The notes below the pieces were generated by a model that saw nothing but the letters and a program-made list of their open reading frames with translations, ran no database searches and was not told where the DNA came from. A DNA stretch of 63,498 bases from Candidatus Aenigmatarchaeota archaeon. Its GTDB lineage: Archaea; Aenigmatarchaeota; Aenigmatarchaeia; Aenigmatarchaeales; JAHLMR01. Within the stretch, counting starts at the first letter, position 1. Every line of letters begins with the position of its first letter. The stretch covers positions 1 through 63,498 of the forward strand of contig JAHLMR010000002.1 in the NCBI GenBank assembly GCA_018920255.1, given 5' to 3'. The translations under genes were made by a program, and so were the position numbers. Shown here one piece after another: positions 44,479 through 54,371 of the stretch.

Positions 44479-45123
44479 ATGGCTATATTTGAAGAAATAT
44501 ATTTAATGTTATTAAATAGTATTATAACTTTCCTTCCAAAACTTTTAGCATGTATTATTGTATTAATAATTGGTTTAATATTAGGAAAAATTACAGAAAA
44601 AATTGTAAAAGAAATTATTACAAGATCTACAATAGAAAAATATATTTCAAGGTCAGAAAATTTAAATATAAGCTTATCTTCAATTTTATCTTTGATTTTT
44701 AAATGGATTGTTTATTTAGTATTTATACAACAAGCAGCAATCTATTTAGGAGTAACTGCAATAATAGATTTTATTAATAGAGTAATTTTATTTATTCCTG
44801 GATTAGTTGAAGCAATTATTATAATAATAGTTGGATATGTAATCGCATCATATATTAAACAAAATATAATTGGAAGTAGAAATATATATTCAAATATTAC
44901 AGGACAAATAATATTTCTTTTAATAGTTTACTTATCTGTTGCAACAGGTATAAAATCAATAAGTGGGATTAATACAATGTTACTTGATTATGTTTTACTT
45001 GTGATATTGTTTTCCTTTGGTTTAGGAATTGCAATAGCAGTTGGTCTAGGGCTTAAGGATGTAGTTTCAGAAATCTCAAAAGAAATTTTAGAAAAAGAAT
45101 TAAAGAAAAAGAAATTTAAATAA
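44479..45123 (+). CDS. Mechanosensitive-channel-like membrane protein (MscS-type TM-helix repeats)
   Basis: 214 residues with five hydrophobic helices. Two repeats have the form [20 protein letters not shown] and [20 protein letters not shown], typical of the conserved TM-helix repeat of mechanosensitive ion-channel relatives. The C-terminal pore-like helix [20 protein letters not shown] is glycine and alanine rich. The cytoplasmic beta domain of MscS is absent, so gating may differ. AAGGTGATTTTATG gives the ribosome site. Convergent with thrS, overlapping by 8 bp. Confidence 0.8.
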   Translation: MAIFEEIYLMLLNSIITFLPKLLACIIVLIIGLILGKITEKIVKEIITRSTIEKYISRSENLNISLSSILSLIFKWIVYLVFIQQAAIYLGVTAIIDFINRVILFIPGLVEAIIIIIVGYVIASYIKQNIIGSRNIYSNITGQIIFLLIVYLSVATGIKSISGINTMLLDYVLLVILFSFGLGIAIAVGLGLKDVVSEISKEILEKELKKKKFK

Positions 45124-46978
45124 ATTTTGGTCTTTTTGATAATTTTTTAGGAAGACATAAAGGTTTAAACGGATAGTTTTTTGTTTTTTCTTTTATTTCT
45201 TTTATTAATTCTGAAACTTCCATGTTTTCAATTTTTTCTGTTTCTCTTTTTCTTATAGCTAGTTTACCAGTTTTCTTTTCTTTTTCTCCTATAACAATAA
45301 TATATGGAATTAATTCTACCTCAGCATCTCTTATCTTCTTTTGTATGCTTTCTGATCTATCATCTATATCAACTCTAATATTTTCTTTTTCAATATCTTC
45401 TCCAATTTTTTCTGCTAATTCAATAAAACTATCATTAACAGGACATATTCTTACTTGAATGGGTGATAACCAAATTGGGAATCCTCTATATTTTTTAGGA
45501 TTCATTCCTATTGCTTCTAACATAGCACATATACATCTTTCTATTGCACCACTTGGAGAACAGTGTAATATTAAAGGATATTTTCTTTTATTATCAAAGT
45601 CAGTAAATTGAATATCAAAATTTTTAGAGTTTTCATGATCTATTTGTACTGTTGAAAGAGCAAACGCCTTATCTATACTATCAATAAAATTAAATTCAAA
45701 TTTTGGATCAAAATATGCATATCTAAAATTCCATCTTTCTATTAATACTGGTTTGCCAATTATTTTTGGTAATTCTATTATAAAATCTTTATTTTCTTTC
45801 CAAAATTCTTCTGTAAACCTAATTCCAGCTTCATATGCTTCTGGTTCAAATCCTAATTCTTTTAAACATTCTATACAAAATTTAAATTGACTTTTAAATT
45901 CTTCTTTAGCTTGTTCAATATTTGAACATAAAGTATGCATATCTGGCATTGTAAATGCTCTTAATCTTTTTAATGCAACCAATTCTCCTGCTTTTTCTAA
46001 TCTAAAAGAATATCTTGTAAGTTCATAAGTTTTTAATGGAAGATCTTTATAGGAAATAGTAGATTTATTACACATTAAAAATTGTCCAAAACATGCACTA
46101 AATCTTAAAAACAATTCTTTTTTAGCAGATTGTACAATATATTGTCTTGCAGGAAATCTATGAAGATATTTTTTAAGTGCAGGATGCTCATAATCATACA
46201 TAACTGGAGTTTCAACTTCTATCCCACCATATTTTATTACTTTATTTGTAATCCAAGTTTCAAGTAAACTTTTTATTAATCTTCCTTTGGGATACCATTT
46301 TATATTTCCAGGATCACTTCCAGGTTCATAATCTGCTAATTCCAAAGCTCGCATAAGTTTTATATGTACTGGTTCTTTTTCTGAAACTCTTATTTTTGAA
46401 GATTCGTATTTATAAAATTTTTTAAGATTCTCATATTTTGAGAAATCAAATTTTTCAGCAGGAATTAATTCTCCTTCTTGAGTTAAAATAAACCATTCAG
46501 ATTTAACTTTTTCTTCTTGTTTTAGAGCACCGCTAATTTCTTCTTCTTTTCCCTTTGGAATAATTGTTATTTGTCTACTTAATTCACTTAATGGATGTCC
46601 TTTAACAGAAATTTTAAATGCTTTATACCATCCAAAAGGAACATGATTTACTTGATATTCTTTTTCTTTAATATTTTTTTCAATTTCTAAAAGAATATCC
46701 ATTGCAATAGATGGCTTTGCAGGTTCGCTCGTTAAATGCACATATGGATATAATACTATATTTTTACATTTTACCTGTTCTGCAACTTTTATTATTTCTT
46801 CTGCTGTATTTTTTGAAACTTCAACAATAGAATTTTCATCTATTTTTTCTGCTGCAACAAATGTAACAAGTACTTCTTTAAATTCAAATTTTTTCTCTTT
46901 TATTTCTTCTGCTTGCTTTATTGCTTTTGTTTTTGGTTCAACTTCAAGATTATCTGAATGTAAAGTTAAAATTTTCAT
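45116..46978 (-). CDS. thrS: Threonyl-tRNA synthetase, archaeal type
   Basis: 620 residues. The N-terminal domain ([51 protein letters not shown]) is the archaeal D-aminoacyl-deacylase-like editing domain. The class II core has motif 2 near [20 protein letters not shown], zinc ligands in [16 protein letters not shown] and [10 protein letters not shown], and the C-terminal anticodon domain [20 protein letters not shown]. It joins Thr to tRNA-Thr and removes mischarged Ser. Length and domain order are usual for archaea. Confidence 0.95.
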   Translation of the reverse strand: MKILTLHSDNLEVEPKTKAIKQAEEIKEKKFEFKEVLVTFVAAEKIDENSIVEVSKNTAEEIIKVAEQVKCKNIVLYPYVHLTSEPAKPSIAMDILLEIEKNIKEKEYQVNHVPFGWYKAFKISVKGHPLSELSRQITIIPKGKEEEISGALKQEEKVKSEWFILTQEGELIPAEKFDFSKYENLKKFYKYESSKIRVSEKEPVHIKLMRALELADYEPGSDPGNIKWYPKGRLIKSLLETWITNKVIKYGGIEVETPVMYDYEHPALKKYLHRFPARQYIVQSAKKELFLRFSACFGQFLMCNKSTISYKDLPLKTYELTRYSFRLEKAGELVALKRLRAFTMPDMHTLCSNIEQAKEEFKSQFKFCIECLKELGFEPEAYEAGIRFTEEFWKENKDFIIELPKIIGKPVLIERWNFRYAYFDPKFEFNFIDSIDKAFALSTVQIDHENSKNFDIQFTDFDNKRKYPLILHCSPSGAIERCICAMLEAIGMNPKKYRGFPIWLSPIQVRICPVNDSFIELAEKIGEDIEKENIRVDIDDRSESIQKKIRDAEVELIPYIIVIGEKEKKTGKLAIRKRETEKIENMEVSELIKEIKEKTKNYPFKPLCLPKKLSKRPKFI

Positions 46979-47030
46979 AAAATTAAATAATAAATAGAAA
47001 ATTTATAAAGCATTATGAAATTATATTTTT

Positions 47031-47627
47031 ATGTTAGAACAATTAGTAACAGCAATTGTAGATTTTATTTCAAATTCTGGCTATTTAGGAATATTTGTTT
47101 TAATGACATTAGAAAGTGCTCTAATTCCTATACCAAGTGAAATTATAATGCCCTTTTCAGGATATCTTGTATATACTGGAAAATTTGGATTTTTAGAAAC
47201 AGTTCTTGCTGGCACTTTAGGAAATCTCTTTGGTTCATTAATTGCATATGATTTAGGAAATAGATTAGGAAGAAAATGGTTAGAAAAATATCTTAAATTT
47301 ATGCATAAAGAAAAATTGATGAATAAGGTTGATAATTGGATTTTAAAATATGGATGTTATACTGCATTTTTTTCAAGAATGATGCCAGCAATAAGGACAT
47401 TTGTTTCATTTCCATTAGGTATTTCAAAAATGAATTTAAAAAAATTTTGTATTTTAACTTTTTTAGGCTCATTTATTTGGTGCATACCATTAACATATTC
47501 AGGAATTATTTTAGGTCCTTATTGGCAAAAAATTTTAGATATCTTTCATACATTTGAAATTTTATTTTTTATAATATTTATATTTGTTATTTTTATATAC
47601 TTTGAAAAAAGAAAAATATTTCAATAG
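47031..47627 (+). CDS. DedA-family membrane protein
   Basis: 198 residues with about five hydrophobic segments. Signature parts are GYLGIFVLMTLESALIPIPS, the re-entrant-like PSEIIMPFSGYLVY, GSLIAYDLGNRLGRKWLEKY and FFSRMMPAIRTFVSFPLGIS with conserved arginines (R-x-M-P-x-x-R). DedA/VTT proteins are implicated in polyprenyl-phosphate or phospholipid flipping, which would fit a cell using dolichyl phosphate. Its stop TAG at 47625-47627 overlaps the first two bases of tRNA-Gln. Confidence 0.9.
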   Translation: MLEQLVTAIVDFISNSGYLGIFVLMTLESALIPIPSEIIMPFSGYLVYTGKFGFLETVLAGTLGNLFGSLIAYDLGNRLGRKWLEKYLKFMHKEKLMNKVDNWILKYGCYTAFFSRMMPAIRTFVSFPLGISKMNLKKFCILTFLGSFIWCIPLTYSGIILGPYWQKILDIFHTFEILFFIIFIFVIFIYFEKRKIFQ

Positions 47628-47743
47628 CCCCGTCGTCTAGCGGCCAAGGATGGGGGGCTTTGGTTTTACCAAAGCTTTGAGAAGCAAAGCTTCAGTGAAA
47701 AAGAAACCCCCTGACGTAGGTTCGAATCCTACCGGGGCTACCA
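47626..47743 (+). tRNA. tRNA-Gln (TTG) with a canonical 37/38 intron
   Basis: Acceptor AGCCCCG pairs with CGGGGCT (47733-47739), discriminator A (47740), encoded CCA (47741-47743). D-stem GTCT/GGAT; anticodon stem GGGGG (47653-47657)/CCCCC (47707-47711); loop CTTTGG...A gives anticodon TTG; T-arm GTAGG-TTCGAAT-CCTAC. After removing 42 nt the tRNA is 73 nt. Its first bases overlap the DedA stop codon, so the tRNA 5' end must be cut from an mRNA or transcribed from inside that gene. Confidence 0.95.
47664..47705 (+). other. 42-nt canonical intron in tRNA-Gln
   Basis: A full bulge-helix-bulge can be drawn: outer helix GGGGG/CCCCC, central helix CTTT (47658-47661)/AAAG, 5' bulge GG^T, 3' bulge AA^A, inner helix TTTAC/GTGAA. 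Inside is a perfect hairpin AAGCTTTG/CAAAGCTT. The intron start can also form GCTTTGG/CCAAAGC with the anticodon region, a competing fold. Confidence 0.85.
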
Positions 47744-47750
47744 TTTTTGA

Positions 47751-48035
47751 TTAATAAATAAGTTTATCTTTATATTCTTTTGGAATAATTTGTCCGCCAA
47801 AATCATTAGAAAAATGGTCCTTAAATTTTGAACAACATTCTTTACCACAATTAATTTTTTCACAATAATATACATTTATTCCTGTTGGTAAAACAGCATG
47901 TAAAATTATTCCGCATATTTGTCCGTTTTCATTACAAATTATTTCTGATACAGGAATACTGTTATGATAAGTTAAATATTCTTTTGGAACGATGCCATTG
48001 TATATTTCATTAAGTTTTTTCAAATCTAACCACAT
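47751..48035 (-). CDS. Orphan cysteine-containing protein, 94 aa
   Basis: No family is recognised. MWLDLKKLNEIYNGIVPKEY is followed by a beta-rich middle (IPVSEIICNENGQICGIILH, AVLPTGINVYYCEKINC) with six cysteines (C-x5-C, then C-x4-C-x3-C-C), and a C-terminal FKDHFSNDFGGQIIPKEYKD. The cysteine spacing could bind zinc or form disulfides. No signal peptide. It faces tRNA-Gln convergently and diverges from S12, where TTTAAATATTTAAACTT (about 48053-48067) can serve as promoter. Confidence 0.55.
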   Translation of the reverse strand: MWLDLKKLNEIYNGIVPKEYLTYHNSIPVSEIICNENGQICGIILHAVLPTGINVYYCEKINCGKECCSKFKDHFSNDFGGQIIPKEYKDKLIY

Positions 48036-48082
48036 GTTTAAAAATTAAAAACTTTAAATATTTAAACTTATTTTTTTAATTC

Positions 48083-48102
48083 AAAATCTTTAAATACATT
48101 AA
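48083..48102 (+). promoter_or_regulatory. Promoter of the str operon (S12-S7-EF-2)
   Basis: AAAATCTTTAAATACATTAA with the TATA core at 48089-48096. The 21-bp sequence from 48082 is identical to the one before EF-1A (from 52982). The S12 ATG is 36 bp after the element. Confidence 0.7.
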
Positions 48103-48137
48103 TTTTAATTATTTTAAAAAAAGAAAAGCGTGATAAA

Positions 48138-48551
48138 ATGGGAGAATTTGGAGCAAGAATAATGAAAAAGCAAAGAAAAAAATACAAATGGCATAAAACA
48201 AAATATGTAGTTAGAATGCTTAATCTTAAAAAGAAAAAAGATCCATTAGAAGGTGCACCACAAGCAAGAGGAATAGTTTTAGAAAAAAGAGGAATAGAAC
48301 AAAAACAGCCCCATTCAGGAATTATTAAAGCAGTTAGAGTTAGATTAATAAAAAATGGAAAAGAAGTTACAGCATTTCTTCCAGGAACAGGAGCAACAGA
48401 TAAAGTAAATGAACATGATGAAGTTTTGATCGAGGGACTTGGTGGAAGTCAGGGTGGACCAATAGGAAGCATGTGGGGAGTTAGGTGGAAAGTTATTAAA
48501 GTAAACAATAAACCTCTTTCAGAACTTTTAAAAGGAAAAGAGAAAAAGTGA
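48138..48551 (+). CDS. rps12: Ribosomal protein S12 (uS12)
   Basis: 137 residues of the archaeal S12/S23 family: [80 protein letters not shown]. It forms the decoding site; the conserved QPxSGIIKxVRV and the GxxGGP loop are present. GCGTGATAAAATG precedes ATG 48138; ATG 48162 is an alternative start. First of the str operon, 6 bp before S7. Confidence 0.96.
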   Translation: MGEFGARIMKKQRKKYKWHKTKYVVRMLNLKKKKDPLEGAPQARGIVLEKRGIEQKQPHSGIIKAVRVRLIKNGKEVTAFLPGTGATDKVNEHDEVLIEGLGGSQGGPIGSMWGVRWKVIKVNNKPLSELLKGKEKK

Positions 48552-48557
48552 TAAATT

Positions 48558-49151
48558 ATGATAAAAATATTTAATAAATGGGATACAAATTTTGAAGTTA
48601 ATGATCCAGGATTAAAACCTTACATTTCTCTTAAACCAAAAATTATTCCAAGAAATTCTGGCAAACATGCAGGAAAACCATTTTATAAATCTCAAATTAA
48701 TATTGTTGAAAGATTAATTAATCATTTATATGTTCCAGGTCATAGAGGTAAAAAACATTTTCTTACTTCTGATCAATGTACTGGAAAATCTTTAACAAAT
48801 TATAAAATAGTTAAAGAAGCATTTGAAATAATTGAAAAAAAATTAGGAAAAAATCCTGTTGAGGTTTTTGTTAGAGCTATAGAAAATACTGCTTTAAGAG
48901 AAGAAATTACTTCTTTTCAGGTTGGAGGAATAATAGTTAGAAAAGCTGTTGTAAGTAGTCCACAAAGAAGAGTTGATTTAGCATTAAGACTAATAGTTCA
49001 AGGAGCATATCAAAAAGCATTTAATAATCCTAAATCAATGGCTCAAGCGCTTGCAGATGAAATAATAGCAACATATAATTATGACACATCAGGAAGTCTT
49101 GCAATAAGAGAAAAAGAAAGAATTGAACGTGAGGCTGCTAGTGCAAGATAA
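48558..49151 (+). CDS. rps7: Ribosomal protein S7 (uS7)
   Basis: 197 residues: IFNKWDTNFEVNDPGLKPYI, RNSGKHAGKPFYKSQINIVE, RLINHLYVPGHRGKKHFLTS, KNPVEVFVRAIENTALREEI, VVSSPQRRVDLALRLIVQGA and SLAIREKERIEREAASAR. The archaeal N-terminal extension and terminal AR sequence are typical. S7 nucleates the 30S head. EF-2 begins just 2 bp after its stop. Confidence 0.96.
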   Translation: MIKIFNKWDTNFEVNDPGLKPYISLKPKIIPRNSGKHAGKPFYKSQINIVERLINHLYVPGHRGKKHFLTSDQCTGKSLTNYKIVKEAFEIIEKKLGKNPVEVFVRAIENTALREEITSFQVGGIIVRKAVVSSPQRRVDLALRLIVQGAYQKAFNNPKSMAQALADEIIATYNYDTSGSLAIREKERIEREAASAR

Positions 49152-49153
49152 AG

Positions 49154-51346
49154 GTGAGTTCTTTGGCTGGAAAAGAAGAATATAGTGAAAAAGTACAATC
49201 CCTAATGGCAAATCAAAAAAATATAAGAAATATAGGAATAATTGCTCATATTCATCATGGAAAAACAGCTTTAACAGATAATTTAGCTGCTGCTGCAGGA
49301 ATGATGGCAAGAGATTTAGTTGGAGAAAGAATGCTTACATGGATAGATGAACAAGAAAGAGAAAGATTAATGACTATTTATGGTGCTACAGTTACTATGG
49401 TCCATGAATATGAAAAAGAAAAATATCTTATAAATCTTTTAGATACTCCAGGACATGTTGATTTTGGTTCTGATGTCACTCAAGCTATGCGTGCTGTTGA
49501 TGGTGGGGTTGTTGTTGTTTGTGCAGTTGAAGGTATAATGCCACAAACAGAAACAGTATTAAAACAAGCATTAGCAGAAAGAGTTAAACCAATTTTATTT
49601 ATAAATAAAGTTGATCGTGCTATAAAAGAACTAAAATTAACACCAGAAGCACTTCAAAAAAGATTAGCAAATATTGTAATTGAAGTAAATAAATTTGTAC
49701 AAAAGTATTGTGAACCACAGTTTGCTGATAAGTGGATAATGAGAGTTGAAGATGGTTCTGTTGCTTTTGGTTCAGCTTTAAGAAAATGGGCTATTTCAGT
49801 TCCAGCAATGAAAAAATTTGGAATAACATTTAAAGATATTATAGAATTATGTTCACAAAATAGAGACGAAGAACTTGCACAACGTGCACCACTTCATACT
49901 GTTGTTTTAGATATGGTTATTAGGCATTTACCTTCTCCACTAGAAGCACAAAAATATAGAATAGAAAAAATTTGGAAAGGAAATATAAATAGTGAAGTAG
50001 GAAAACAACTTTTAAATGCTGATCCAAACGGAAAGCTTGCGGGTGTTATAACAAAAGTTGTTTATGATCAGCATGCAGGAATGATATCCACAGTAAGAAT
50101 ATTTTCAGGAAAAATAAATAAAGGTCAAGATGTGTATCTTTTGAATTCTGGTAAAGTAGCAAAAGTTCAACAAGTTTCAACATTTATTGCAGATAAAAGA
50201 TTTTCTGTAGATTCTGTGCCTGCTGGTAATGTTGTTGGTGTTGTAGGACTTTCTGATGCTAGCGTGGGTGAAACTATTTGTGATGTAAATGATAGAATAG
50301 AACAATTTGAAGCAATAAAACATATATTTGAACCTGTTGTTACAAAAGCAATAGAACCAAAAAACCCACAAGATTTACCTAAGTTAATTGATATATTAAA
50401 AATTTTAAGTAAAGAAGATCCAACTCTTAATGTAAAAATAAATCAAGAAACAGGAGAAACTTTAGTTTCTGGTTTAGGAGAACTTCATTTAGATGCTAAA
50501 GTTGAAAGAAAAATAAAGGAAAAGGGAATAGAAATTGATGTTTCACCACCAATAGTTGTATATAGGGAATCTGTAATGAAAAAATCCCCTATAATTGAAG
50601 GAAAAAGTCCTAATAAACATAACAAATTTTATATTTCAGTTGAACCCGTTTCAAAAGAAATATATTCTGCAATGATGGAAGGAAAAATTAAAGATGTAGA
50701 AATAAAAGGTAAAAATATAATATATCAAAAAGAACTTGAAAAATATCTTCCAAAGGAAGATGCAAAAGCAGCATTGCTTATACATAATCACTGTATATTT
50801 TTAGATTGTACAAAAGGAATTCAATATTTAAATGAAGCAATAGAATTAATTAAAGACGGTTTTAGGGAGGCAGTCGAGTCAGGACCTCTTGCAAAAGAAC
50901 CCTGTACTGGTTTAATTGTAAGACTTGTTGATGTAGAACTTCATGAAGATGCTGTGCATAGAGGTCCTGCACAAGTAATACCTGCAGTTAGATCTGCAAT
51001 TCATGAAGCAATGTTAAAATCAGAAGCAACCTTTTTTGAACCAAAACAGATTTTAAGAATAGATACTCCTCAAGAATATATAGGAAATGTTACTGGAGAA
51101 GTTAATAATAGAAGAGGAGAAATTCTTGATATTCAACAAGAAGAACATAGTGCTATTTTAACTGTTAAGATACCTGTTTCTGAACTTTTTGGTTTTGAAG
51201 GTGCATTGAAAAGTGCAACTGCAGGAAAAGGATTTCAATCTCTTATTGATGTTGTATTTGAAAGGCTTCCAAGAGAATTATTAGAAGAAGTTATTTCTAA
51301 AATAAGAGAAAGAAAAGGATTACCAAAAGAGATTCCAAAAATTTAA
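49154..51346 (+). CDS. fusA: Elongation factor 2
   Basis: 730 residues. It catalyses GTP-driven translocation. G3 DTPGHVDF (97-104), G4 NKVD and the diphthamide histidine H602 in DAVHRGPAQ are normal. The P-loop reads AHIHHGKTA (31-39), where nearly all EF-2 proteins have AHIDHGKTT; so Asp34 is replaced by His and the following Thr by Ala. Switch I is ERLMTI (T74 kept) in place of RGITI. The start is GTG at 49154, two bases after the S7 stop. Confidence 0.95.
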   Translation: MSSLAGKEEYSEKVQSLMANQKNIRNIGIIAHIHHGKTALTDNLAAAAGMMARDLVGERMLTWIDEQERERLMTIYGATVTMVHEYEKEKYLINLLDTPGHVDFGSDVTQAMRAVDGGVVVVCAVEGIMPQTETVLKQALAERVKPILFINKVDRAIKELKLTPEALQKRLANIVIEVNKFVQKYCEPQFADKWIMRVEDGSVAFGSALRKWAISVPAMKKFGITFKDIIELCSQNRDEELAQRAPLHTVVLDMVIRHLPSPLEAQKYRIEKIWKGNINSEVGKQLLNADPNGKLAGVITKVVYDQHAGMISTVRIFSGKINKGQDVYLLNSGKVAKVQQVSTFIADKRFSVDSVPAGNVVGVVGLSDASVGETICDVNDRIEQFEAIKHIFEPVVTKAIEPKNPQDLPKLIDILKILSKEDPTLNVKINQETGETLVSGLGELHLDAKVERKIKEKGIEIDVSPPIVVYRESVMKKSPIIEGKSPNKHNKFYISVEPVSKEIYSAMMEGKIKDVEIKGKNIIYQKELEKYLPKEDAKAALLIHNHCIFLDCTKGIQYLNEAIELIKDGFREAVESGPLAKEPCTGLIVRLVDVELHEDAVHRGPAQVIPAVRSAIHEAMLKSEATFFEPKQILRIDTPQEYIGNVTGEVNNRRGEILDIQQEEHSAILTVKIPVSELFGFEGALKSATAGKGFQSLIDVVFERLPRELLEEVISKIRERKGLPKEIPKI

Positions 51347-51371
51347 ATATTTAAAAACATATATTAAAATC

Positions 51372-51545
51372 ATGAAAAAATTTTATTTATTTTATATTCT
51401 ATCTGCTTTTCTTCTTTTTTCTTTAAGTGTTTTTGCAACGTCTTTTTCACCAAGTAACGGAACATTAACTTATGAAAACGAATCATTTTCTTTTGTTTCT
51501 AGAAATGTATCAAAAATAAAAAATTCAATAATTCGATTTAGGTAA
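51372..51545 (+). CDS. Short secreted peptide, 57 aa, possible gene remnant
   Basis: MKKFYLFYILSAFLLFSLSV with FATSFSPSNGTLTYENESFS is a good signal peptide followed by the start of a beta-rich secreted domain. It ends abruptly (SRNVSKIKNSIIRFR), so it may be the front of a truncated surface protein. The TTTAAATATTTAAAAAC promoter-like run lies 25 bp upstream. The unrelated 263-aa gene starts 5 bp downstream. Confidence 0.5.
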   Translation: MKKFYLFYILSAFLLFSLSVFATSFSPSNGTLTYENESFSFVSRNVSKIKNSIIRFR

Positions 51546-51550
51546 TAAAA

Positions 51551-52342
51551 ATGGGAATTTTTGATTTTCTTTTCAAAAAGAAAAAAATTGACCCAGAATC
51601 AATAAATTTCATAAAATATTTCATTTATGATGATTATTTAATTTTTGACTTATCATTTCTTAATGAAAGAATTTTAAAATGCTATATAGATTTAATTAAA
51701 AAATATGTAAAATTAAATATTTCAAAGGAAAAAATTAAAAATCTTTTCTCAGAACATTCTCAACTAGTTTTTCTTAAAAATGGAAAAATCTCTTTTGTTA
51801 AATTTAACACTATTTATTTTTCTTCTCTTAAATTTTATCGTCAATATTTTATAATTCTGTTACCAAACGATATAAAATCATTATTTGAATTTATTAAAAG
51901 TTATAATCTTACTCCAATAAACGTTAATTTTACAGATATTAATTTTATAGATTTTTTTCATGGACAATCAATTGAAGAAGGACCAGAAGAGGGTCCTAAT
52001 AAATTTTTATTTGTTCCTTTATCAAAAATGAATAAAATATGCACCGGGGATTTTGATATTGCTAACAATGTTAATAAAATTTTTGATTGCTTTGTTGAAC
52101 TTATAATAAACTCAATAAATCTTAAAGATAAGAAGCAAAAAGAAAATATAAGAAATTTAATTAATTTAACCGGATTTGTGACAACTTTTTACTCAAATTC
52201 AGGAGAATTATTAGCAAAATGCTATTATGATGGTCATGAGAAAGGTCTTGTTTTATATACAAAGTTAAATAAAGAAAAAATTAATGAAATTTTAAATAAA
52301 TATAACTTTTCTTTAACAACAAATAAGATATATTTTAAATAA
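51551..52342 (+). CDS. Orphan soluble protein, 263 aa
   Basis: Starts MGIFDFLFKKKKIDPESINF after TAATAAAA. It has no signal peptide or membrane helix; a mixed alpha/beta pattern; a central loop HGQSIEEGPEEGPNKFLFVP with a small internal repeat (EEGPEEGPN) and CTGDFDIANNVNKIFDCFVE. Phenylalanine and asparagine are common. No domain is recognised. It is followed 12 bp later by the phosphoribosyltransferase, which may share its transcript. Confidence 0.6.
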   Translation: MGIFDFLFKKKKIDPESINFIKYFIYDDYLIFDLSFLNERILKCYIDLIKKYVKLNISKEKIKNLFSEHSQLVFLKNGKISFVKFNTIYFSSLKFYRQYFIILLPNDIKSLFEFIKSYNLTPINVNFTDINFIDFFHGQSIEEGPEEGPNKFLFVPLSKMNKICTGDFDIANNVNKIFDCFVELIINSINLKDKKQKENIRNLINLTGFVTTFYSNSGELLAKCYYDGHEKGLVLYTKLNKEKINEILNKYNFSLTTNKIYFK

Positions 52343-52354
52343 AGGTTTGGTAGA

Positions 52355-52978
52355 ATGTTTAAAGATAGAAGCGATGCTGGAAAAAAACTTGCTTTAAAAC
52401 TTTTAAAATATAAAGGAAAAAACACTGTGATTCTTTCAATTCCAAGAGGTGGAGTTATTGTTGGTTATGAAATAGCAAAAGAACTAAATGCAAAGCTTAG
52501 TTTGATTTTTTCTAGAAAGATTTCTGCTCCATTACAACCCGAACTTGCAATAGGCGCTATTGCAGAAGACGGTACTTTATGGTTAAATGAAAAAATTATT
52601 AAAACGCTTAATATAAGTGAAGAATATATTAAAATGGCCATGAAAGAAGAAATGAAAAAGATAGAAAAAATGAAGAAAAAATATTATAGAAAGGATTTAA
52701 ATTTGAGCGGAAAAATTGTAATAATTACAGATGATGGGGTTGCAACAGGAGCAACAATAAAAGCAGCAGCAGTTTTTGTTAAAAAACAAAAGCCAAAAAA
52801 GATTATTTTAGCTTTTCCCGTTATACCTAAAGATATGATTTCGGACTTAAAGGTTTTTTCAGACGAAATTATATATTTAGAAGCTCCCTTAATTTTTCAT
52901 GCTGTTGGAGAATTTTATGAAAATTTTGAACAAGTTGAAGATAGAAAAGTTTTAGAAATTTTAAATAAAAGTATTTAA
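52355..52978 (+). CDS. Phosphoribosyltransferase-fold protein
   Basis: 207 residues. [60 protein letters not shown] and the PRPP loop [18 protein letters not shown] (about 125-142). This is the stand-alone type I PRTase family with the S-R-K-I[13 protein letters not shown] motif often seen beside stress or dienelactone-hydrolase proteins; its substrate is not known. Catalytic acidic pair DD is present. It lies directly upstream of the EF-1A promoter. Confidence 0.88.
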   Translation: MFKDRSDAGKKLALKLLKYKGKNTVILSIPRGGVIVGYEIAKELNAKLSLIFSRKISAPLQPELAIGAIAEDGTLWLNEKIIKTLNISEEYIKMAMKEEMKKIEKMKKKYYRKDLNLSGKIVIITDDGVATGATIKAAAVFVKKQKPKKIILAFPVIPKDMISDLKVFSDEIIYLEAPLIFHAVGEFYENFEQVEDRKVLEILNKSI

Positions 52979-52982
52979 AAAC

Positions 52983-53002
52983 AAAATCTTTAAATACATT
53001 AA
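52983..53002 (+). promoter_or_regulatory. Promoter of EF-1A
   Basis: AAAATCTTTAAATACATTAA, identical over 21 bp (from 52982) to the S12 promoter. TATA core at 52989-52996. The ATG is about 50 bp downstream with GAGGTGA before it, so the mRNA has a short leader. Confidence 0.7.
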
Positions 53003-53048
53003 CTATTTTATATTTTTTAACATAAAGAAATACGAGGTGAATATGAAT

Positions 53049-54317
53049 ATGGCAATAAATAAACCACACTTAAACCTTGTTACAGTTGGACATGTAGATC
53101 ATGGAAAATCAACATTAGTTGGAAGATTACTATATGATTCAAAAAATATTCCAGAAGAAGAAATGAGAAAATTAAGAGAAAAAGCAAAAGAATTAAAAAA
53201 AGAAACATTTGAGTTTGCTTTTGTTATGGATAGATTAAAGGAAGAACAACAAAGAGGAGTTACTATTGATATTGCTCATCAAAAATTTACAACACAAAAA
53301 TATTATTTTACTATAATTGATGCACCAGGACACAGAGATTTTGTTAAAAATATGATTACTGGTGCAAGTCAGGCAGATGCTGCAATTGTTGTTTGTTCTG
53401 CAAAAGAAGGAGTTCAAGAACAAACAAGAGAACACGTTTTCTTAATTAAAGTTTTAGGAGTTAAACAACTTATTGTTGCAATAAATAAAATGGATGCTGT
53501 AGGTTATGAAAAATCAAAATTTGAATCAACAAAATCAGATATGGAAAAACTTTTGAAATCTGTAGGTTATGACACAAGTAAAATATTATTCATACCAGTA
53601 TCAGCATATCAAGGAGATAATGTTTATAATAAAAGTACTAATATGCCATGGTATAATGGACCAACAATATATGAAGCACTTGATTTACTTTCTGTTCCTG
53701 AACTTCCAATAAATAAGCCATTAAGAATTCCAATTCAAGATGTTTACTCAATAAAAGGAATTGGAACAGTACCAGTAGGAAGAGTTGAAACAGGAGTAAT
53801 GAAAGTAAACGATACTGTAGTTATAATGCCAGGAAATCTTAAGGGAGAAGTAAAATCAATAGAAATGCATCATGAGGCAATACAAGAAGCAAAACCAGGA
53901 GATAATATAGGTTTTTGTATAAGAGGAATTGATAAGGAGAGTATAAAACGTGGTTATGTTGTTGGAAAACCAGATGATCCACCAACAGTTGCAAAAGAAT
54001 TTATAGCACAAATTATAGTATTACAACATCCAAATGTTATAGCTAAAGGTTATACTCCAATATTCCACTGTCACACTGCTCAAGTTGCATGTAAAATAGT
54101 AGAAATTCAAAAGAAAATAGACCCAAAAACTGGAGTAACACTTCAAGAAAATCCAGATTTTATAAAAACTGGAGATGCAGCAATTGTAAAATGTGTGCCA
54201 CAACAACCACTTGTAATTGAATCTGTTAAAAAAATACCAGAATTAGCAAGATTTGCTGTGCGTGATATGGGTCAAACAGTTGCAGCAGGAGTTTGTTTAG
54301 AAGTTACTCCTGCTTAA
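53049..54317 (+). CDS. tuf: Elongation factor 1-alpha
   Basis: 422 residues from [12 protein letters not shown]1 [29 protein letters not shown] (switch I), G3 DAPGHRDF, G4 NKMDAV and G5 VSAYQG; domains 2 and 3 follow with [11 protein letters not shown] and [20 protein letters not shown]. It delivers aminoacyl-tRNA to the ribosome. In-frame alternatives are GTG 53037 and ATG 53043; 53049 gives the family N-terminus and the best spacing from GAGGTGA. Unlike EF-2, all GTPase motifs match the family. Confidence 0.96.
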   Translation: MAINKPHLNLVTVGHVDHGKSTLVGRLLYDSKNIPEEEMRKLREKAKELKKETFEFAFVMDRLKEEQQRGVTIDIAHQKFTTQKYYFTIIDAPGHRDFVKNMITGASQADAAIVVCSAKEGVQEQTREHVFLIKVLGVKQLIVAINKMDAVGYEKSKFESTKSDMEKLLKSVGYDTSKILFIPVSAYQGDNVYNKSTNMPWYNGPTIYEALDLLSVPELPINKPLRIPIQDVYSIKGIGTVPVGRVETGVMKVNDTVVIMPGNLKGEVKSIEMHHEAIQEAKPGDNIGFCIRGIDKESIKRGYVVGKPDDPPTVAKEFIAQIIVLQHPNVIAKGYTPIFHCHTAQVACKIVEIQKKIDPKTGVTLQENPDFIKTGDAAIVKCVPQQPLVIESVKKIPELARFAVRDMGQTVAAGVCLEVTPA

Positions 54318-54337
54318 TTTTTTAATTTTTTAGTAGT
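54318..54337 (+). terminator. T-rich terminator after EF-1A
   Basis: Two T6 runs (TTTTTTAATTTTTTAG) directly follow the stop codon. No hairpin. Consistent with archaeal oligo-T termination. Confidence 0.5.
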
Positions 54338-54371
54338 TAATTATTTAAAGTTTTCTAACCAAATTTAAATT

